A stretch of 64,000 nucleotides of DNA, from positions 381,721-445,720 of the forward strand of contig NZ_CP059198.1 of NCBI RefSeq assembly GCF_014251715.1, read 5' to 3'. Under the pieces are notes generated by a model. That model saw only the letters and a program-made list of their open reading frames with translations, was not told the DNA's origin and made no database searches. Source of the stretch: Blattabacterium cuenoti. GTDB taxonomy: Bacteria > Bacteroidota > Bacteroidia > Flavobacteriales > Blattabacteriaceae. This document shows, piece after piece, positions 28,777-39,256 of this stretch; the first letter of the stretch is position 1, and every line of letters starts with the position of its first letter. The position numbers were made by a program, and so were the translations under genes.

Positions 28777-28974
28777 AGTAATTTATTTTATTTTGTAATA
28801 TAAGAAATTTTAAAAAACTTTAAAAAAAGACTTTTTGTCATGAAAACAACTTCTTTTAAAAATTTTTTATTGTCATACATTCTCCTACTTTTATTTATAG
28901 GTTTTATTTTCATTATGGCATAATGATTGATGAGCTATTGAATGACTAATTAATATGAACAAAACGTAATAAAA
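28777..28974. promoter_or_regulatory. Divergent rplM/dnaK intergenic region
   Basis: The largest gap in the window without an RNA gene (198 nt). It must hold promoters for the rplM run and for dnaK. It contains the 17-nt palindrome at 28910-28926 (listed separately) and a TAGGTTTT stretch at 28898-28905. The latter resembles the Bacteroidetes -7 element TAnnTTTG, but I see no well-spaced -33 element. No CIRCE-type repeat and no tRNA is present. Confidence 0.5.
28910..28926. promoter_or_regulatory. Perfect palindrome upstream of dnaK
   Basis: TCATTATGGCATAATGA consists of two perfect 8-nt arms around one G, ending 48 nt before the dnaK ATG. A closely related sequence lies upstream of miaB (48253-48269), and one half of it upstream of groES (51677-51693). 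An operator for a dimeric regulator is a plausible reading; its binding protein is unknown. Confidence 0.45.
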
Positions 28975-30870
28975 ATGAGTAAAATTATAGGAATAGATTT
29001 AGGAACAACAAATTCTTGTGTTGCTGTTATGGAAATTAATGATCCTATTGTTATACCTAATTCAGAAGGAAAAAGAACCACTCCATCTATAGTTGCTTTT
29101 GTAGAAGGTGGAGAAAGAAAAATAGGAGATCCTGCAAAGAGACAGGCGGTAACAAATCCACAAAAAACTATTTTTTCAATTAAAAGATTTATGGGTAGAA
29201 TGTTTTCAGAAGTTGCTGAAGAATTAAAACATATTCCTTATAAAGTAATAAAAGGAGGGAACAATACACCTAGGGTAGATATAGAAAAAAGATTATATGC
29301 CCCACAAGAAATTTCTGCAATGATTTTGCAAAAAATGAAAAAAACAGCTGAAGATTATTTAGGAGAAGAAGTGAACAGAGCTGTTATTACAGTTCCTGCT
29401 TATTTTAATGATGCACAAAGACAAGCTACCAAAGAAGCTGGAGAAATTTCTGGATTAAAAGTAGAAAGAATTATAAATGAACCTACTGCAGCTGCTTTAG
29501 CTTATGGCTTAGATAAAAGCAATCAAAATAAAAAAATAGTAGTATATGATTTAGGAGGAGGGACTTTTGATGTTTCTATTTTAGAATTAGGAGATGGGGT
29601 TTTTGAAGTACTTTCTACCAATGGGGATACTCATCTAGGAGGAGATGATTTTGATCAAGTAATAATTGATTATTTAGCAAATAAATTTAAATCTAGAGAA
29701 GGGTTAGATCTTAGAAAAGATCCTATGGCTTTGCAACGTTTAAAAGAAGCTTCTGAAAAAGCTAAAATAGAATTATCCTCTTCCAATCAAACAGAAATAA
29801 ATCTTCCATATATTACAGCTACGGAATCCGGTCCTAAACATTTAGTGATAACTTTAACTCGTGCAAAATTTGAACAACTATCAGAAAAATTAATACAACG
29901 TTCTATTTCTCCTTGTTTTAAAGCATTAGAAGATGCTAATTTAAACACTAAAGAGATAGATGAAGTTATTTTAGTAGGTGGATCTACTCGTATTCCAAAA
30001 GTTCAAGAAGAAGTAGAAAAATTTTTTAAGAAAAAACCATCTAAAGGGGTAAATCCTGATGAAGTAGTAGCTATTGGAGCTGCTATACAAGGAGGAGTTT
30101 TAACGGGAGATGTGCAAAATGTATTGCTATTAGATGTTACTCCTTTATCTTTGGGAATTGAAACTTTAGGAGGAGTTTTTACAAAACTTATTGAGTCTAA
30201 TACGACTATTCCTACTAAAAAATCTGAAGTATTTTCTACTGCAGCAGATAATCAGTCCGCCGTTACTATACGTGTTGGACAAGGTGAAAGACCTATGTTT
30301 AATGATAACAAAGAAATAGGTAGATTTGATTTGGTTGATATCCCGCCAGCTCCTAGAGGAATTCCTCAAATAGAGGTAACTTTTGATATAGATGCTAATG
30401 GAATTTTGAATGTATCGGCAAAAGATAAAGGAACAGGTAAAGAACAATTCATACGCATTGAAACTTCTTCAGGATTAAATCAAGAAGAAATAGAAAAAAT
30501 GAAAGAAGAAGCTAAAAAAAATGCTCAAAAAGATGAAAAAACAAAAATAGAAATAGAAAAATTAAATACTGCTGATAATCAAATATTTCAAACTGAAAAA
30601 CAATTAAAAGATTATGAAAATAAATTATCAGAAAATAATAAAAAAAATATAAAAAATTATCTAGAACAATTGAAAAAAGCTCATTCTAAAAAAGATTTTA
30701 CTGCTATTGATAGCAATATTAAAAAATTAAATGAAGCTTGGATTAATGCTTCACAAGAACTTTATACGGAAAAAAATAAAAAATCAGATAAAAAAGAAAA
30801 TGGAAATGAAGGAAAAAGTAATAAAGGAAATGAAAATGTTCAAGATGTAGATTATGAAGAAGTAAAATAA
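28975..30870 (+). CDS. dnaK: Chaperone protein DnaK (Hsp70)
   Basis: An ATP-dependent chaperone of 631 residues. The nucleotide-binding domain has [42 protein letters not shown] and [10 protein letters not shown]. The linker [17 protein letters not shown] leads to the substrate-binding domain. The lid ends in a charged tail, [11 protein letters not shown]. It stands alone on the plus strand, not beside dnaJ or grpE. Regulation may involve the palindrome 48 nt upstream. Confidence 0.98.
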   Translation: MSKIIGIDLGTTNSCVAVMEINDPIVIPNSEGKRTTPSIVAFVEGGERKIGDPAKRQAVTNPQKTIFSIKRFMGRMFSEVAEELKHIPYKVIKGGNNTPRVDIEKRLYAPQEISAMILQKMKKTAEDYLGEEVNRAVITVPAYFNDAQRQATKEAGEISGLKVERIINEPTAAALAYGLDKSNQNKKIVVYDLGGGTFDVSILELGDGVFEVLSTNGDTHLGGDDFDQVIIDYLANKFKSREGLDLRKDPMALQRLKEASEKAKIELSSSNQTEINLPYITATESGPKHLVITLTRAKFEQLSEKLIQRSISPCFKALEDANLNTKEIDEVILVGGSTRIPKVQEEVEKFFKKKPSKGVNPDEVVAIGAAIQGGVLTGDVQNVLLLDVTPLSLGIETLGGVFTKLIESNTTIPTKKSEVFSTAADNQSAVTIRVGQGERPMFNDNKEIGRFDLVDIPPAPRGIPQIEVTFDIDANGILNVSAKDKGTGKEQFIRIETSSGLNQEEIEKMKEEAKKNAQKDEKTKIEIEKLNTADNQIFQTEKQLKDYENKLSENNKKNIKNYLEQLKKAHSKKDFTAIDSNIKKLNEAWINASQELYTEKNKKSDKKENGNEGKSNKGNENVQDVDYEEVK

Positions 30871-30890
30871 TGTTTGATAAAGGGAGTTTA

Positions 30891-31559
30891 TTATGATGGA
30901 ATAATGGAAATTTTAGTTTCACCTCCAGTAACTTTTTCTCCCTTTTTTATTAATATAATAGAATTTAAGGGTAATAAAACATCAACTCTAGATCCAAATT
31001 TTATAAATCCAAATTCATCACCTTTTTTTACTATAGCATTTTTTTTTGCATAAATAATAATTCGTCTAGCTATAAATCCAGCTATTTGTCTAAATAAAAC
31101 TTTATTTTTTTTATTTGTTTCTACAACAATAGTTGTACGTTCATTATTTAATGATGCTTTTTTAAACCAAGCTATTAAATATTTACCTGTATGATATTTT
31201 ACATAAATGACTTTTCCAGATATAGGGAATCGATTCACATGTACATTAAAAGGAGACATAAAAATTGATATACATATACAATTTTTTTTTAAAAATTCCT
31301 TTTCAAAAATTTTTTGTATTTCCACAATTTTTCCATCAGCTGGAGAAATAACGATTTCTTTTTTTTTATAATTTTTTTCAGAAAAATTTCTTTTTGGATT
31401 CCTAAAAAAAAAAATTAAAAAAATATAATGTATAATTAAAAAAATAAGTATAGAAAAAAAAATGAATCTAGAAAATAAAAAAAAAGAAAATAATATTAAT
31501 AATAATAATATAATTAATGCATACAATAAAAATGTTATTCCTTCTTTGTGAATTATCAT
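30891..31559 (-). CDS. psd: Phosphatidylserine decarboxylase
   Basis: Makes phosphatidylethanolamine from phosphatidylserine at the inner membrane. It has 222 residues, typical of the short Bacteroidetes/archaeal-type enzyme. Two hydrophobic segments occupy about residues 8-50. SPADGKI and FMSPFNVHVNRFPISG are conserved. IKFGSRVDVLLP provides the GS site where autocleavage creates the pyruvoyl group. It shares one base with cdsA, whose product feeds the same phospholipid pathway. Confidence 0.94.
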   Translation of the reverse strand: MIIHKEGITFLLYALIILLLLILFSFFLFSRFIFFSILIFLIIHYIFLIFFFRNPKRNFSEKNYKKKEIVISPADGKIVEIQKIFEKEFLKKNCICISIFMSPFNVHVNRFPISGKVIYVKYHTGKYLIAWFKKASLNNERTTIVVETNKKNKVLFRQIAGFIARRIIIYAKKNAIVKKGDEFGFIKFGSRVDVLLPLNSIILIKKGEKVTGGETKISIIPS

Positions 31560-32392
31560 TATAATGGATTAGGATTAAAAAAATAAACAACACTAGTGAC
31601 TATTGTTGCTATAATTGGAATTACAAAAATAAAACTATCTAATCTATCTAAAAATCCTCCATGTCCAGGAAACCAAATACCAGAATTTTTTACATTATAA
31701 GATCTTTTAATAGTAGATTCTACAAGATCACCAATAGTAGAAAAAATAGGAATTGTAAAAGCTAAAATTACCCAATATTTTCTTTTCCATATTTTGTATA
31801 AAAAAAAACCTAACATTAAACAAAAAAATAAACCTCCAATAAAACCTTCTACAGATTTATTAGGAGAAATAGATATGGCAATTTTTTTTTTACCCCACTT
31901 TTTTCCTATTAAATAAGATAAAGAATCATTTGTCCATATTAAAAGAAAAACACCTAAAATAAATTTTTTTCCATAATTTATAGTATAAATATAAGAAGCT
32001 AAATAAAAAGGGATAATAATATACACTAATCCAAAAATTAAATGATTTACTTGTGTTATTTTTTCTTTATGAGAATATTTTTTAGAAAAAAGCTGAATAA
32101 TAAAAAAAATTATAGAATATGGAATAAAACAGACAATGTATGATATTAATCCTTTTTTTTTCAAAAAAAAATCCATTATTATAGAAAATAAAAAAAATAA
32201 AAAAGTAATTTTAATTAAAATTATATCAGTTCCTAATATGACTAAAAATTCAAATAAACAAAAAAAAGATAACATCATCATTACTATTCTAAAACACTTT
32301 TCTCCTTTTTCAATAGAAAAAATAATCAAAATAACATAAATAAACCCAGTAAGTAATCTGATTAAAAAATTAAAATTTTTCTTCTTTTTCAT
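31559..32392 (-). CDS. cdsA: Phosphatidate cytidylyltransferase
   Basis: An integral-membrane enzyme that makes CDP-diacylglycerol from phosphatidate and CTP. It has 277 residues and about eight hydrophobic segments. The CDS signature is present near the C-terminus: STIGDLVESTIKR followed by NSGIWFPGHGGFLDRLDS. SPNKSVEGFIGG is also conserved. It lies between ftsH (17 nt away) and psd, so two consecutive phospholipid steps share one transcript. Confidence 0.95.
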   Translation of the reverse strand: MKKKKNFNFLIRLLTGFIYVILIIFSIEKGEKCFRIVMMMLSFFCLFEFLVILGTDIILIKITFLFFLFSIIMDFFLKKKGLISYIVCFIPYSIIFFIIQLFSKKYSHKEKITQVNHLIFGLVYIIIPFYLASYIYTINYGKKFILGVFLLIWTNDSLSYLIGKKWGKKKIAISISPNKSVEGFIGGLFFCLMLGFFLYKIWKRKYWVILAFTIPIFSTIGDLVESTIKRSYNVKNSGIWFPGHGGFLDRLDSFIFVIPIIATIVTSVVYFFNPNPL

Positions 32393-32408
32393 TTATTTTT
32401 TAAATAAA

Positions 32409-34349
32409 TTAAGGAGAAGAAATATTACTAACAGTACTTAACATATCTCCTATTTCATCAGGAAAAGGTCTATCCCCAAATATTTTTTTCAAATCTTCTC
32501 TAAAAATAACTTCTTTTTCTAAAAGTTCATTAGCCAACATTGTTAATTTTTGTTCATTATTTTTTAATATCTTTTTAGCTCTTTGATATTGTTCCGTTAT
32601 AATTTTATATATTTCTTCATCTATAATTTGAGCTGTTTTTTCACTATAAGGTTTAGAAAAAGAAAATTCATTTTGTCCTGTTGAATCATAATAAGAAATA
32701 TTCCCAATTTTTTCATTTAATCCAAAAATAGCTACCATAGATTGCGCTTGTTTAGTAACTCTTTCCAAATCATTTAAAGCTCCAGTAGAAATACTACTAA
32801 AAATAATTTCTTCTGCGGATCTCCCTGCTAATAATGCACATATTTCATCCTTCATTTGTTCTGGAGTTGTTAATTGTCTTTCTTCTGGAAGATACCATGC
32901 AGATCCTAAAGATCTACCTCTTGGAACTATAGTAACTTTTACTAAAGGAGCAGCATGTTCTAATAACCAACTTATTGTAGCATGTCCCGCTTCATGATAA
33001 GCTATTCGTTTTTTTTCATTTGGTTTGATAATTTTATTTTTCTTTTCTAATCCTCCTATTATACGATCTATTGCATCTAAAAAATCTTTATTTTCTATTT
33101 TAGATCTATTTTTTCTTGCTGCAATCAAAGCAGATTCATTGCAAATATTTGCTATATCAGCCCCACTAAATCCTGGAGTTTGTCTAGATAAAAAATCTAT
33201 ATCGACATTATCAGATAAAACTAATTTTTTAAGATGAACTCTAAATATTTCTTTTCTTTCATTTAATTCTGGAGGATCAACTAATATAGTACGATCAAAA
33301 CGTCCAGGACGTAATAATGCCTTATCTAAAACATCAGATCTATTAGTAGCTGCTAATACAATTACATTTGTATGAGTCCCGAATCCATCCATTTCTGTTA
33401 ATAATTGATTTAAAGTATTTTCTCTTTCGTCATTGGATCCCGCTATACTACTTTTTCCTCTAGCTCTTCCTATAGCATCTATTTCATCAATAAATATTAT
33501 ACATGGAGATTTCTCCTTAGCTTTTTCAAATAAATCTCTAACTCTAGAAGCTCCTACCCCTACAAACATTTCTACAAAATCTGAACCTGATAAAGAAAAA
33601 AATGGAACTTTAGCTTCTCCAGCTACAGCTTTCGCTAATAATGTTTTTCCTGTTCCTGGGGGGCCTATCAATAAAGCTCCTTTTGGAATTTTTCCTCCAA
33701 GTTTAGTATATTTTTTAGGATTTTTTAAAAATTCTACTATTTCTTGAACTTCTTCTTTTGCTCCTTCTAATCCAGCTACATCTTGAAATGTAATTTTTAC
33801 ATTATCATTTTCATCAAATAATCTAGCTCTTGACTTTCCTATATTAAATATTTGTCCACCAGCACCCCCACCTGTAGATCCAATTCTCTTAAAAATAAAA
33901 ATCCAAAAAATTACTAGCAATATAAAAAAAATACCATAATCAAAAAAAAATTTTGTAATTGTATATTCTTGCTGATTTTTAAAATCAATAATAGTATTCA
34001 GATTATACTTTTTTTTATATTCTTCAAATTTTTTTTGAAAAAATTGTAAATCTCCTATTTCAAATTCATATTTCAATAATAGTGGAATAACTCTATTTTC
34101 ATTATCATTATTTTGAGCATAATTTATTCCATTAGATAAAATTTTTTTTTTCAAATAAACATATACTATTTCTCTATGTTTTATTATAATTTTTTGTACT
34201 TTCCCCTTTTCTAAAATATCAAAAAAAGTATCTTGATCTATTTTTTTAGGATTAGAAAAAGAAGATTTAAAAAAAAATATACCCAAAAATATAGCAAATA
34301 TAACTGCATATACCCAAAAAAAGTTATTTTTACTTTTTATTTTTCTCAT
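32409..34349 (-). CDS. ftsH: ATP-dependent zinc metalloprotease FtsH
   Basis: A membrane-anchored AAA+ protease of 646 residues for membrane protein quality control. Two hydrophobic segments (about residues 10-28 and 133-151) flank a periplasmic domain. Walker A is [13 protein letters not shown], Walker B is [13 protein letters not shown], and the second region of homology ends LLRPGRFDR. The zinc site is HEAGH. The tail ends with the MLSTV type motif. It lies between rsfS and cdsA, an arrangement I recall from flavobacteria. Confidence 0.97.
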   Translation of the reverse strand: MRKIKSKNNFFWVYAVIFAIFLGIFFFKSSFSNPKKIDQDTFFDILEKGKVQKIIIKHREIVYVYLKKKILSNGINYAQNNDNENRVIPLLLKYEFEIGDLQFFQKKFEEYKKKYNLNTIIDFKNQQEYTITKFFFDYGIFFILLVIFWIFIFKRIGSTGGGAGGQIFNIGKSRARLFDENDNVKITFQDVAGLEGAKEEVQEIVEFLKNPKKYTKLGGKIPKGALLIGPPGTGKTLLAKAVAGEAKVPFFSLSGSDFVEMFVGVGASRVRDLFEKAKEKSPCIIFIDEIDAIGRARGKSSIAGSNDERENTLNQLLTEMDGFGTHTNVIVLAATNRSDVLDKALLRPGRFDRTILVDPPELNERKEIFRVHLKKLVLSDNVDIDFLSRQTPGFSGADIANICNESALIAARKNRSKIENKDFLDAIDRIIGGLEKKNKIIKPNEKKRIAYHEAGHATISWLLEHAAPLVKVTIVPRGRSLGSAWYLPEERQLTTPEQMKDEICALLAGRSAEEIIFSSISTGALNDLERVTKQAQSMVAIFGLNEKIGNISYYDSTGQNEFSFSKPYSEKTAQIIDEEIYKIITEQYQRAKKILKNNEQKLTMLANELLEKEVIFREDLKKIFGDRPFPDEIGDMLSTVSNISSP

Positions 34350-34415
34350 AAGTATTCTTCATGATTATTTAACTTAAAAATAAAAACCAAATTTTTTTTA
34401 TGGTTGTCATGTATT

Positions 34416-34727
34416 TTAACTCCAAAGATTTTCTATATTATAATGCAATCTTGCCTTTTTTTGAAAAATATGTACTACAATAGAAATATAATCCACGAGT
34501 ATCCATTCTCTGTTTTTTAATCCTTCTATATGCCAAGGTTTTTTTTGTAATTGTTTAATTGTAATTTGTTCTATTGATTCAGATATAGCATATACTTGAT
34601 TATGAGAACTACCATTACAAATAACAAAATAATCACAAATAAAATTTTTTCTATTTTTTAAATTTAAAACAGTGATATCTTCTCCTTTAACCATTTTAAT
34701 TCCTTCTATAATCTTATTTAAAAGCAA
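34416..34727 (-). CDS. rsfS: Ribosome silencing factor RsfS
   Basis: A 103-residue RsfS/YbeB/Iojap protein that binds L14 and blocks subunit joining under starvation. The pattern is complete: DITVLNLKN, CDYFVICNGSSHNQVYAISESIEQ, PWHIEGLKNREWILVDYISIVVHIFQ and RLHYNIENLW. It lies 66 nt upstream of ftsH on the same strand and is divergent from birA across 105 nt. Confidence 0.95.
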   Translation of the reverse strand: MLLNKIIEGIKMVKGEDITVLNLKNRKNFICDYFVICNGSSHNQVYAISESIEQITIKQLQKKPWHIEGLKNREWILVDYISIVVHIFQKKARLHYNIENLWS

Positions 34728-34832
34728 AACAAAATTATTTTATTGTTAAATAAACATTTATTCTTTTTATATTTCAAAAACAAAAATAAAGTTTTCACTT
34801 TAAAGAAATTATATTTTTCAATATAAAATATT

Positions 34833-35591
34833 TTGAAAAAATTTATTTGGCCCATAGATTTAATTTTATTAAAAGAAGTTAATTCTACAAATCAATATGC
34901 TAGAAAATATACTCATAAAAAAAAAAATTGGATAGTAGTTTGGGGTATAAATCAAACTAAAGGAAAAGGAATAGAAAAAAATTTATGGTATACAGAAAAA
35001 GAAAAAAGCTTGACTTTTAGTATTGTTTTTAACCCTATTCATATTTTTCCTATTCATAAAAAATATATCATAAATGTCATTACAAGTAATGCTATTCATA
35101 AAATTTTATCAAAATACAACCATAAAAAAAAAATTTGGATTAAATGGCCTAATGATATTATTTCAGATAATAAAAAAATTGGAGGAATTTTAATAGAAAA
35201 TAACATAAAAAATAAAAATATTTATACCATTATTATTGGAATAGGGTTAAACGTTTATCAGCTAAAATTATCTGAAAAAATGAATATTATTTCTTTAAAA
35301 GAAATTTTTAATATTAATTTTAAATTATATAATCTTTTATATGAAATAATATTTTTTATACAAAAAGAATATTTTTTATTCTTAAAATATGGAGAAAATT
35401 TTGTAAGAAAACATTATATCAATAATCTATATTTAAAAGATATAATTTCTTTTTTTTATATTTTTCGAAAAAAAAACTATGTTCAAGGCATTATACGATC
35501 TATAACAAATCAAGGTTTTTTAATAGTGGAATTCAATAATAAAAAATACCATTTTTTTTCTCAAAAAGAAATAAAATTTTTTATTCCGTAA
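34833..35591 (+). CDS. birA: Biotin-[acetyl-CoA-carboxylase] ligase
   Basis: Attaches biotin to the carboxylase carrier protein. The 252 residues hold the catalytic and C-terminal domains only, with no N-terminal DNA-binding helix-turn-helix, so it is a monofunctional ligase rather than a biotin repressor. The loop QTKGKGIEKNLWYTEKEKS (residues 41-59) replaces the usual GRGRRGR-W form. IKWPNDI and KKIGGILIE are conserved. Its 3' end overlaps yidC tail to tail by 11 nt. Confidence 0.93.
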   Translation: MKKFIWPIDLILLKEVNSTNQYARKYTHKKKNWIVVWGINQTKGKGIEKNLWYTEKEKSLTFSIVFNPIHIFPIHKKYIINVITSNAIHKILSKYNHKKKIWIKWPNDIISDNKKIGGILIENNIKNKNIYTIIIGIGLNVYQLKLSEKMNIISLKEIFNINFKLYNLLYEIIFFIQKEYFLFLKYGENFVRKHYINNLYLKDIISFFYIFRKKNYVQGIIRSITNQGFLIVEFNNKKYHFFSQKEIKFFIP

Positions 35592-37344
35592 TTTTTTTAT
35601 TTATTATTTCTTTTATCATTGTTCTCCAATGAGTACGTTTTTTTAATTTTTTTTTTTGAATTTTCATCATAATTTTTTGTTCATCTAACATAAACTCTTT
35701 AATAAAAAATAAAAAACAAATATTAATAATGTTAGAAGTAAAATAATATAGAGATAGACCAGAAGCATAACTATTTATAAACAATAACATTAAAATTGGC
35801 ATTAAATATAATATAAAATTTATATCAGGAATAGAACTATTATCATCTTGTGAAAGATCTTTTTTTCCATTATTGCTTAATTTTGTATAAACTAATAAAG
35901 CTAATGAATATAATAAAGTGAGTAAACTAACGTGATTTCCATAAAAAGGAATAAAAAAAGGTAATTTAAAAATAGAATCATATGATGTTAAATCTTCTAC
36001 CCATAAAAAAGATTTTCCTCTCAAATTTATTATAGTAGGAAAAAATTTAAACAACGAATAGAAAATAGGAATTTGAAATAATGTAGAAATACATCCAGAC
36101 ATTGGATTAATTCCTACTTTTTTATACAGTTCCATCATTTCTCGTTGTTTTTTCAAAGTATCTTCATTATTTATATATTTTTTATTTAACTCTTTTATTT
36201 CTGGACGAATCAATTTCATTATTGCACTTAATTTATATTGTTTATAAGTAATTGGAAATAATATAAGTTTCACTACAATAGTCATTAAAATAATAATAAG
36301 ACCATAATTCAAATTTGTTTTTTCTAAAAATTGAAAGATTATTAAAAAAAAATATTTATTAATCCATTTTAAAAAACCCCATCCAAATGGAATAATATTT
36401 TCAAATCCATTTTTATATTCTTTTAAAAAATTAAAATCCAAAGGACCAAAATAAAAACGAGAAGAAAAATAAAATTCTTTATTTTTTTTTGTGTTATTTA
36501 TTAATGTGTGAAATTGAATTTTTTTTAGAAAAATTCCTGAATAACAATTTTCAGATCTAACATAAATATTTTTTAATGTTTTATTGGGAATAAATATAAA
36601 AGAAAAAAATTGTTGTTTATTAGCGATCCAATTTATATTGGATATATTTTTTTCCTCTGTTTTTTTTTCAGATAAATATTTTACAGACGTCGAATTATTA
36701 ACAGAATAATATACTTGAGTATATGAATTTTCCCAATTTCTATCCTTCTCCAAAGAGAATATTTTTTGTTCCAAATTTATAGAAACAGATTTACTAAAAG
36801 GAAAACAATTTATAGTTCTGGCATAAAAACCAATATGGTATTGATTATCTTTACCCATGATATATATATAATCTAAAAATCCTTTTCCATAAGGATTTTT
36901 AGCTCTCATAATAAGAATATTAACTCCCTTTTTATTTTTTAAAAAAAAAGGTTTAAAAATTAAATTTTTTGTATTAATACTTAAACCTTTTTTATTAGAA
37001 AAAGACATATCATATAAGAGACTAGAATTTTTTACCAAAAAAAGATTTTTTGAATGAAATGCTAAAGTACCATCATAAGCTTTATATTTTTTTAAAAAAA
37101 CTTCACGAATCATCCCTCCTATACGAGAAATTTTCAATTTTAAAACATTATTTTCTAATAAAAAAGAACCATTTTCCCCCCTTTTTTTTTCTTCTAAAAG
37201 AATAATTTTTTTTGAAATATAAAATTTTTTATTATTATTTTTTTTGGGTTCTTGATTACTAAAAAAATAAGTAAAAACTGTTAAAATAAATAGTATAAGA
37301 AATAGTCCTATCATAGAACTATAATCTAATTTTTTATCCTTCAT
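35581..37344 (-). CDS. yidC: Membrane protein insertase YidC
   Basis: Inserts and folds inner-membrane proteins with or without SecY. I start at the ATG at 37344 (MKDKKLDYSSMIG, 587 residues), which overlaps the pyrG stop as ATGA. An ATG two codons upstream is possible. One N-terminal membrane segment, a long periplasmic beta domain and a C-terminal five-helix core are seen. The core has LMTIVVKLILFPITYKQYKLSAIM and MSGCISTLFQIPIFYSLFKF (GC...QIPIF). It ends in a lysine-rich tail. Confidence 0.95.
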   Translation of the reverse strand: MKDKKLDYSSMIGLFLILFILTVFTYFFSNQEPKKNNNKKFYISKKIILLEEKKRGENGSFLLENNVLKLKISRIGGMIREVFLKKYKAYDGTLAFHSKNLFLVKNSSLLYDMSFSNKKGLSINTKNLIFKPFFLKNKKGVNILIMRAKNPYGKGFLDYIYIMGKDNQYHIGFYARTINCFPFSKSVSINLEQKIFSLEKDRNWENSYTQVYYSVNNSTSVKYLSEKKTEEKNISNINWIANKQQFFSFIFIPNKTLKNIYVRSENCYSGIFLKKIQFHTLINNTKKNKEFYFSSRFYFGPLDFNFLKEYKNGFENIIPFGWGFLKWINKYFFLIIFQFLEKTNLNYGLIIILMTIVVKLILFPITYKQYKLSAIMKLIRPEIKELNKKYINNEDTLKKQREMMELYKKVGINPMSGCISTLFQIPIFYSLFKFFPTIINLRGKSFLWVEDLTSYDSIFKLPFFIPFYGNHVSLLTLLYSLALLVYTKLSNNGKKDLSQDDNSSIPDINFILYLMPILMLLFINSYASGLSLYYFTSNIINICFLFFIKEFMLDEQKIMMKIQKKKLKKRTHWRTMIKEIINKKITE

Positions 37345-38978
37345 ATACAAGAAGAATTCTGGATATTAAAAAATTTATAATTTTTAGAAACTTGTACAAA
37401 GTTAGTAAATAAAGGATGAGGATTTGTTACTGTACTTTTATATTCTGGGTGGTATTGAACTCCCAAAAAAAAAATATGATTTTCCAATTCCAAAGCTTCT
37501 ACTAAACCTGTATCTGGATTTATTCCAACAGCTTTCATTCCAGCATTTGAAAAATATTCTAAGTAACTATTATTAAATTCATATCTATGACGATGTCTTT
37601 CAAATACCTCTTTTTTACCTCCATAAATAGAAGATATTTTTGATCCTTCTACGAAAGAACATTTCCAATTTCCTAAACGCATAGTTCCTCCTTTATGAGT
37701 TAATTTTTTTTGTTTTTTCATTAAACTTATCACTGGATGAGAAGTATATGGATTTGTTTCGTAACTTTCTGCTTTTTTAAATCCTAATACATTTCTAGCA
37801 AATTCTATAACAGCAATTTGCATACCTAAACATATACCAAAAAATGGTATTTTATTCTCTCTTGCATATTTTGCAGCAAGTATTTTTCCTTCTATTCCTC
37901 GATTACCAAATCCTGGAGCTACCAAAATTCCTGAAATACCATCAAAATATTTTTTAATATTTTTTTCTTTTATCGTTTCCGAATAAATCCATTTTATTTT
38001 AACATAAGTTTCATTTTCCGCTCCTGCATGAATTAAAGCTTCTGTTATTGATTTGTAAGAATCATGTAAAGAAACATATTTTCCAACTAATGCTATTTGT
38101 GTTTCATATTTTGGATTCTTATATTTTTTTACAAAAAAATTCCATTTTTTTAAATTTGGAGACAAAATAGTAGATAAATTCAAATTATTTAACACCACTT
38201 TATCAAAATTTTGTAAATGCAATAAAAAAGGAATTTCGTATATAATTTTAGTATCAATTGATTCTATAACATGTTTTGGTTTTACATTACAAAATAAAGC
38301 TAATTTTTTTCTAATATTTTTAGATATATGTTTTTCTGTTCTACAAACAATAATATCTGCTTGTATCCCATTTTCCATTAAATTACGAACAGAATGTTGT
38401 GTTGGTTTCGTTTTAATTTCTCCAGTTACTGTTACGTACGGTAACAAAGTTAAATGAATAACTAATCCGTTAAATTTACCTAATTCCCATTTTAATTGAC
38501 GTACAGATTCAATATATGGTAAACTTTCTATATCTCCGACAGTCCCACCTATTTCTGTAATAATAATATCAGAATTTTTAGATTTTCCAACTTTTTTAAT
38601 ACGTCTTTTAATTTCATCAGTTATATGAGGAATAACCTGGACCGTTTTCCCTAAATAATTTCCTTTTCTTTCATTATCTATAACTGTTTTATATATCAAT
38701 CCAGATGTTACATTATTTTCTTTAGTAGTAGGTTGATTTAAAAATCGTTCATAATGTCCTAAATCTAAATCTGTTTCTGCTCCATCTTCAGTAACAAAAC
38801 ACTCTCCATGTTCATAAGGATTTAAAGTTCCTGGATCTATATTAAAATAAGGATCTAATTTCATAATTGAAATTTTATATCCCCTAGCTTTTAATAACAT
38901 TCCTAACGAAGCCGAAACGATTCCTTTTCCTAAAGATGAGGTTACCCCTCCTGTAACAAAAATATATTTTATCCCCAT
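37341..38978 (-). CDS. pyrG: CTP synthase
   Basis: Makes CTP from UTP with glutamine as nitrogen donor, 545 residues. The synthase domain opens YIFVTGGVTSSLGKGIVSASLG and has KLDPYFNIDPGTLNPYEHGE and EIGGTVGDIES. The glutaminase domain has FGICLGMQ with the nucleophilic cysteine and QYHPEYKS with the catalytic histidine and glutamate. It is coupled to yidC by a 4 nt overlap and lies divergent from the SRP RNA. Confidence 0.97.
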   Translation of the reverse strand: MGIKYIFVTGGVTSSLGKGIVSASLGMLLKARGYKISIMKLDPYFNIDPGTLNPYEHGECFVTEDGAETDLDLGHYERFLNQPTTKENNVTSGLIYKTVIDNERKGNYLGKTVQVIPHITDEIKRRIKKVGKSKNSDIIITEIGGTVGDIESLPYIESVRQLKWELGKFNGLVIHLTLLPYVTVTGEIKTKPTQHSVRNLMENGIQADIIVCRTEKHISKNIRKKLALFCNVKPKHVIESIDTKIIYEIPFLLHLQNFDKVVLNNLNLSTILSPNLKKWNFFVKKYKNPKYETQIALVGKYVSLHDSYKSITEALIHAGAENETYVKIKWIYSETIKEKNIKKYFDGISGILVAPGFGNRGIEGKILAAKYARENKIPFFGICLGMQIAVIEFARNVLGFKKAESYETNPYTSHPVISLMKKQKKLTHKGGTMRLGNWKCSFVEGSKISSIYGGKKEVFERHRHRYEFNNSYLEYFSNAGMKAVGINPDTGLVEALELENHIFFLGVQYHPEYKSTVTNPHPLFTNFVQVSKNYKFFNIQNSSCI

Positions 38979-39041
38979 TATGAAGAATATAAATTAACAA
39001 TTTTTTTTATAAAAAAGTTAATTATAACGAATAAATTTTAT

Positions 39042-39056
39042 TTCACAGAATGTGAA
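39042..39056. promoter_or_regulatory. Inverted repeat between pyrG and the SRP RNA gene
   Basis: TTCACAGAATGTGAA has two perfect 6-nt arms around GAA, in the 126 nt divergent gap. It could be an operator or chance. A TATATTTA stretch at 39091-39098, 6 nt before the SRP RNA 5' end, resembles the Bacteroidetes -7 promoter element TAnnTTTG. Confidence 0.3.
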
Positions 39057-39104
39057 TTTTTAATAATAAGAATTTATGATTTTTTTTTTATATTTACCAA
39101 ATAT

Positions 39105-39204
39105 GGAGCAAGTTCTACACAATCAGCTCCCTATAAATCCTCCAGGGTGGGAACACAGCAAAGGTCAATAGGTTGTAGCGATGTGATGTAGTTTTGCTTG
39201 CTCC
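39105..39204 (+). ncRNA. ffs: Signal recognition particle RNA (4.5S-type)
   Basis: A 100 nt RNA with perfectly complementary ends GGAGCAAG (39105-39112) and CTTGCTCC (39197-39204). The apical part carries the SRP signature: CCAGG, a GTG stem, a GGAA tetraloop, CAC, then AGCA. This matches the CAGG...GGAA...AGCA symmetric loop where Ffh binds. It supports cotranslational targeting to SecY/YidC. A minus-strand reading frame across it is only a shadow. Confidence 0.92.
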
Positions 39205-39256
39205 TTTAAAAAACATAGTAACTTTTAAAAATATAGTAGCTATGGAATAAAAATTT

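Noticed and set aside
28777..28974. Possible tRNA or small RNA in the largest gap
   Set aside because: No T-loop (GGTTCRAATCC type) or cloverleaf-forming segment is visible, and no other intergenic gap holds one. The window appears to have no tRNA gene.
33433..33747. 104-residue plus-strand frame opposite ftsH
   Set aside because: It is antisense to the AAA+ core of ftsH. Its proline and serine richness is a by-product of the conserved Gly and acidic codons.
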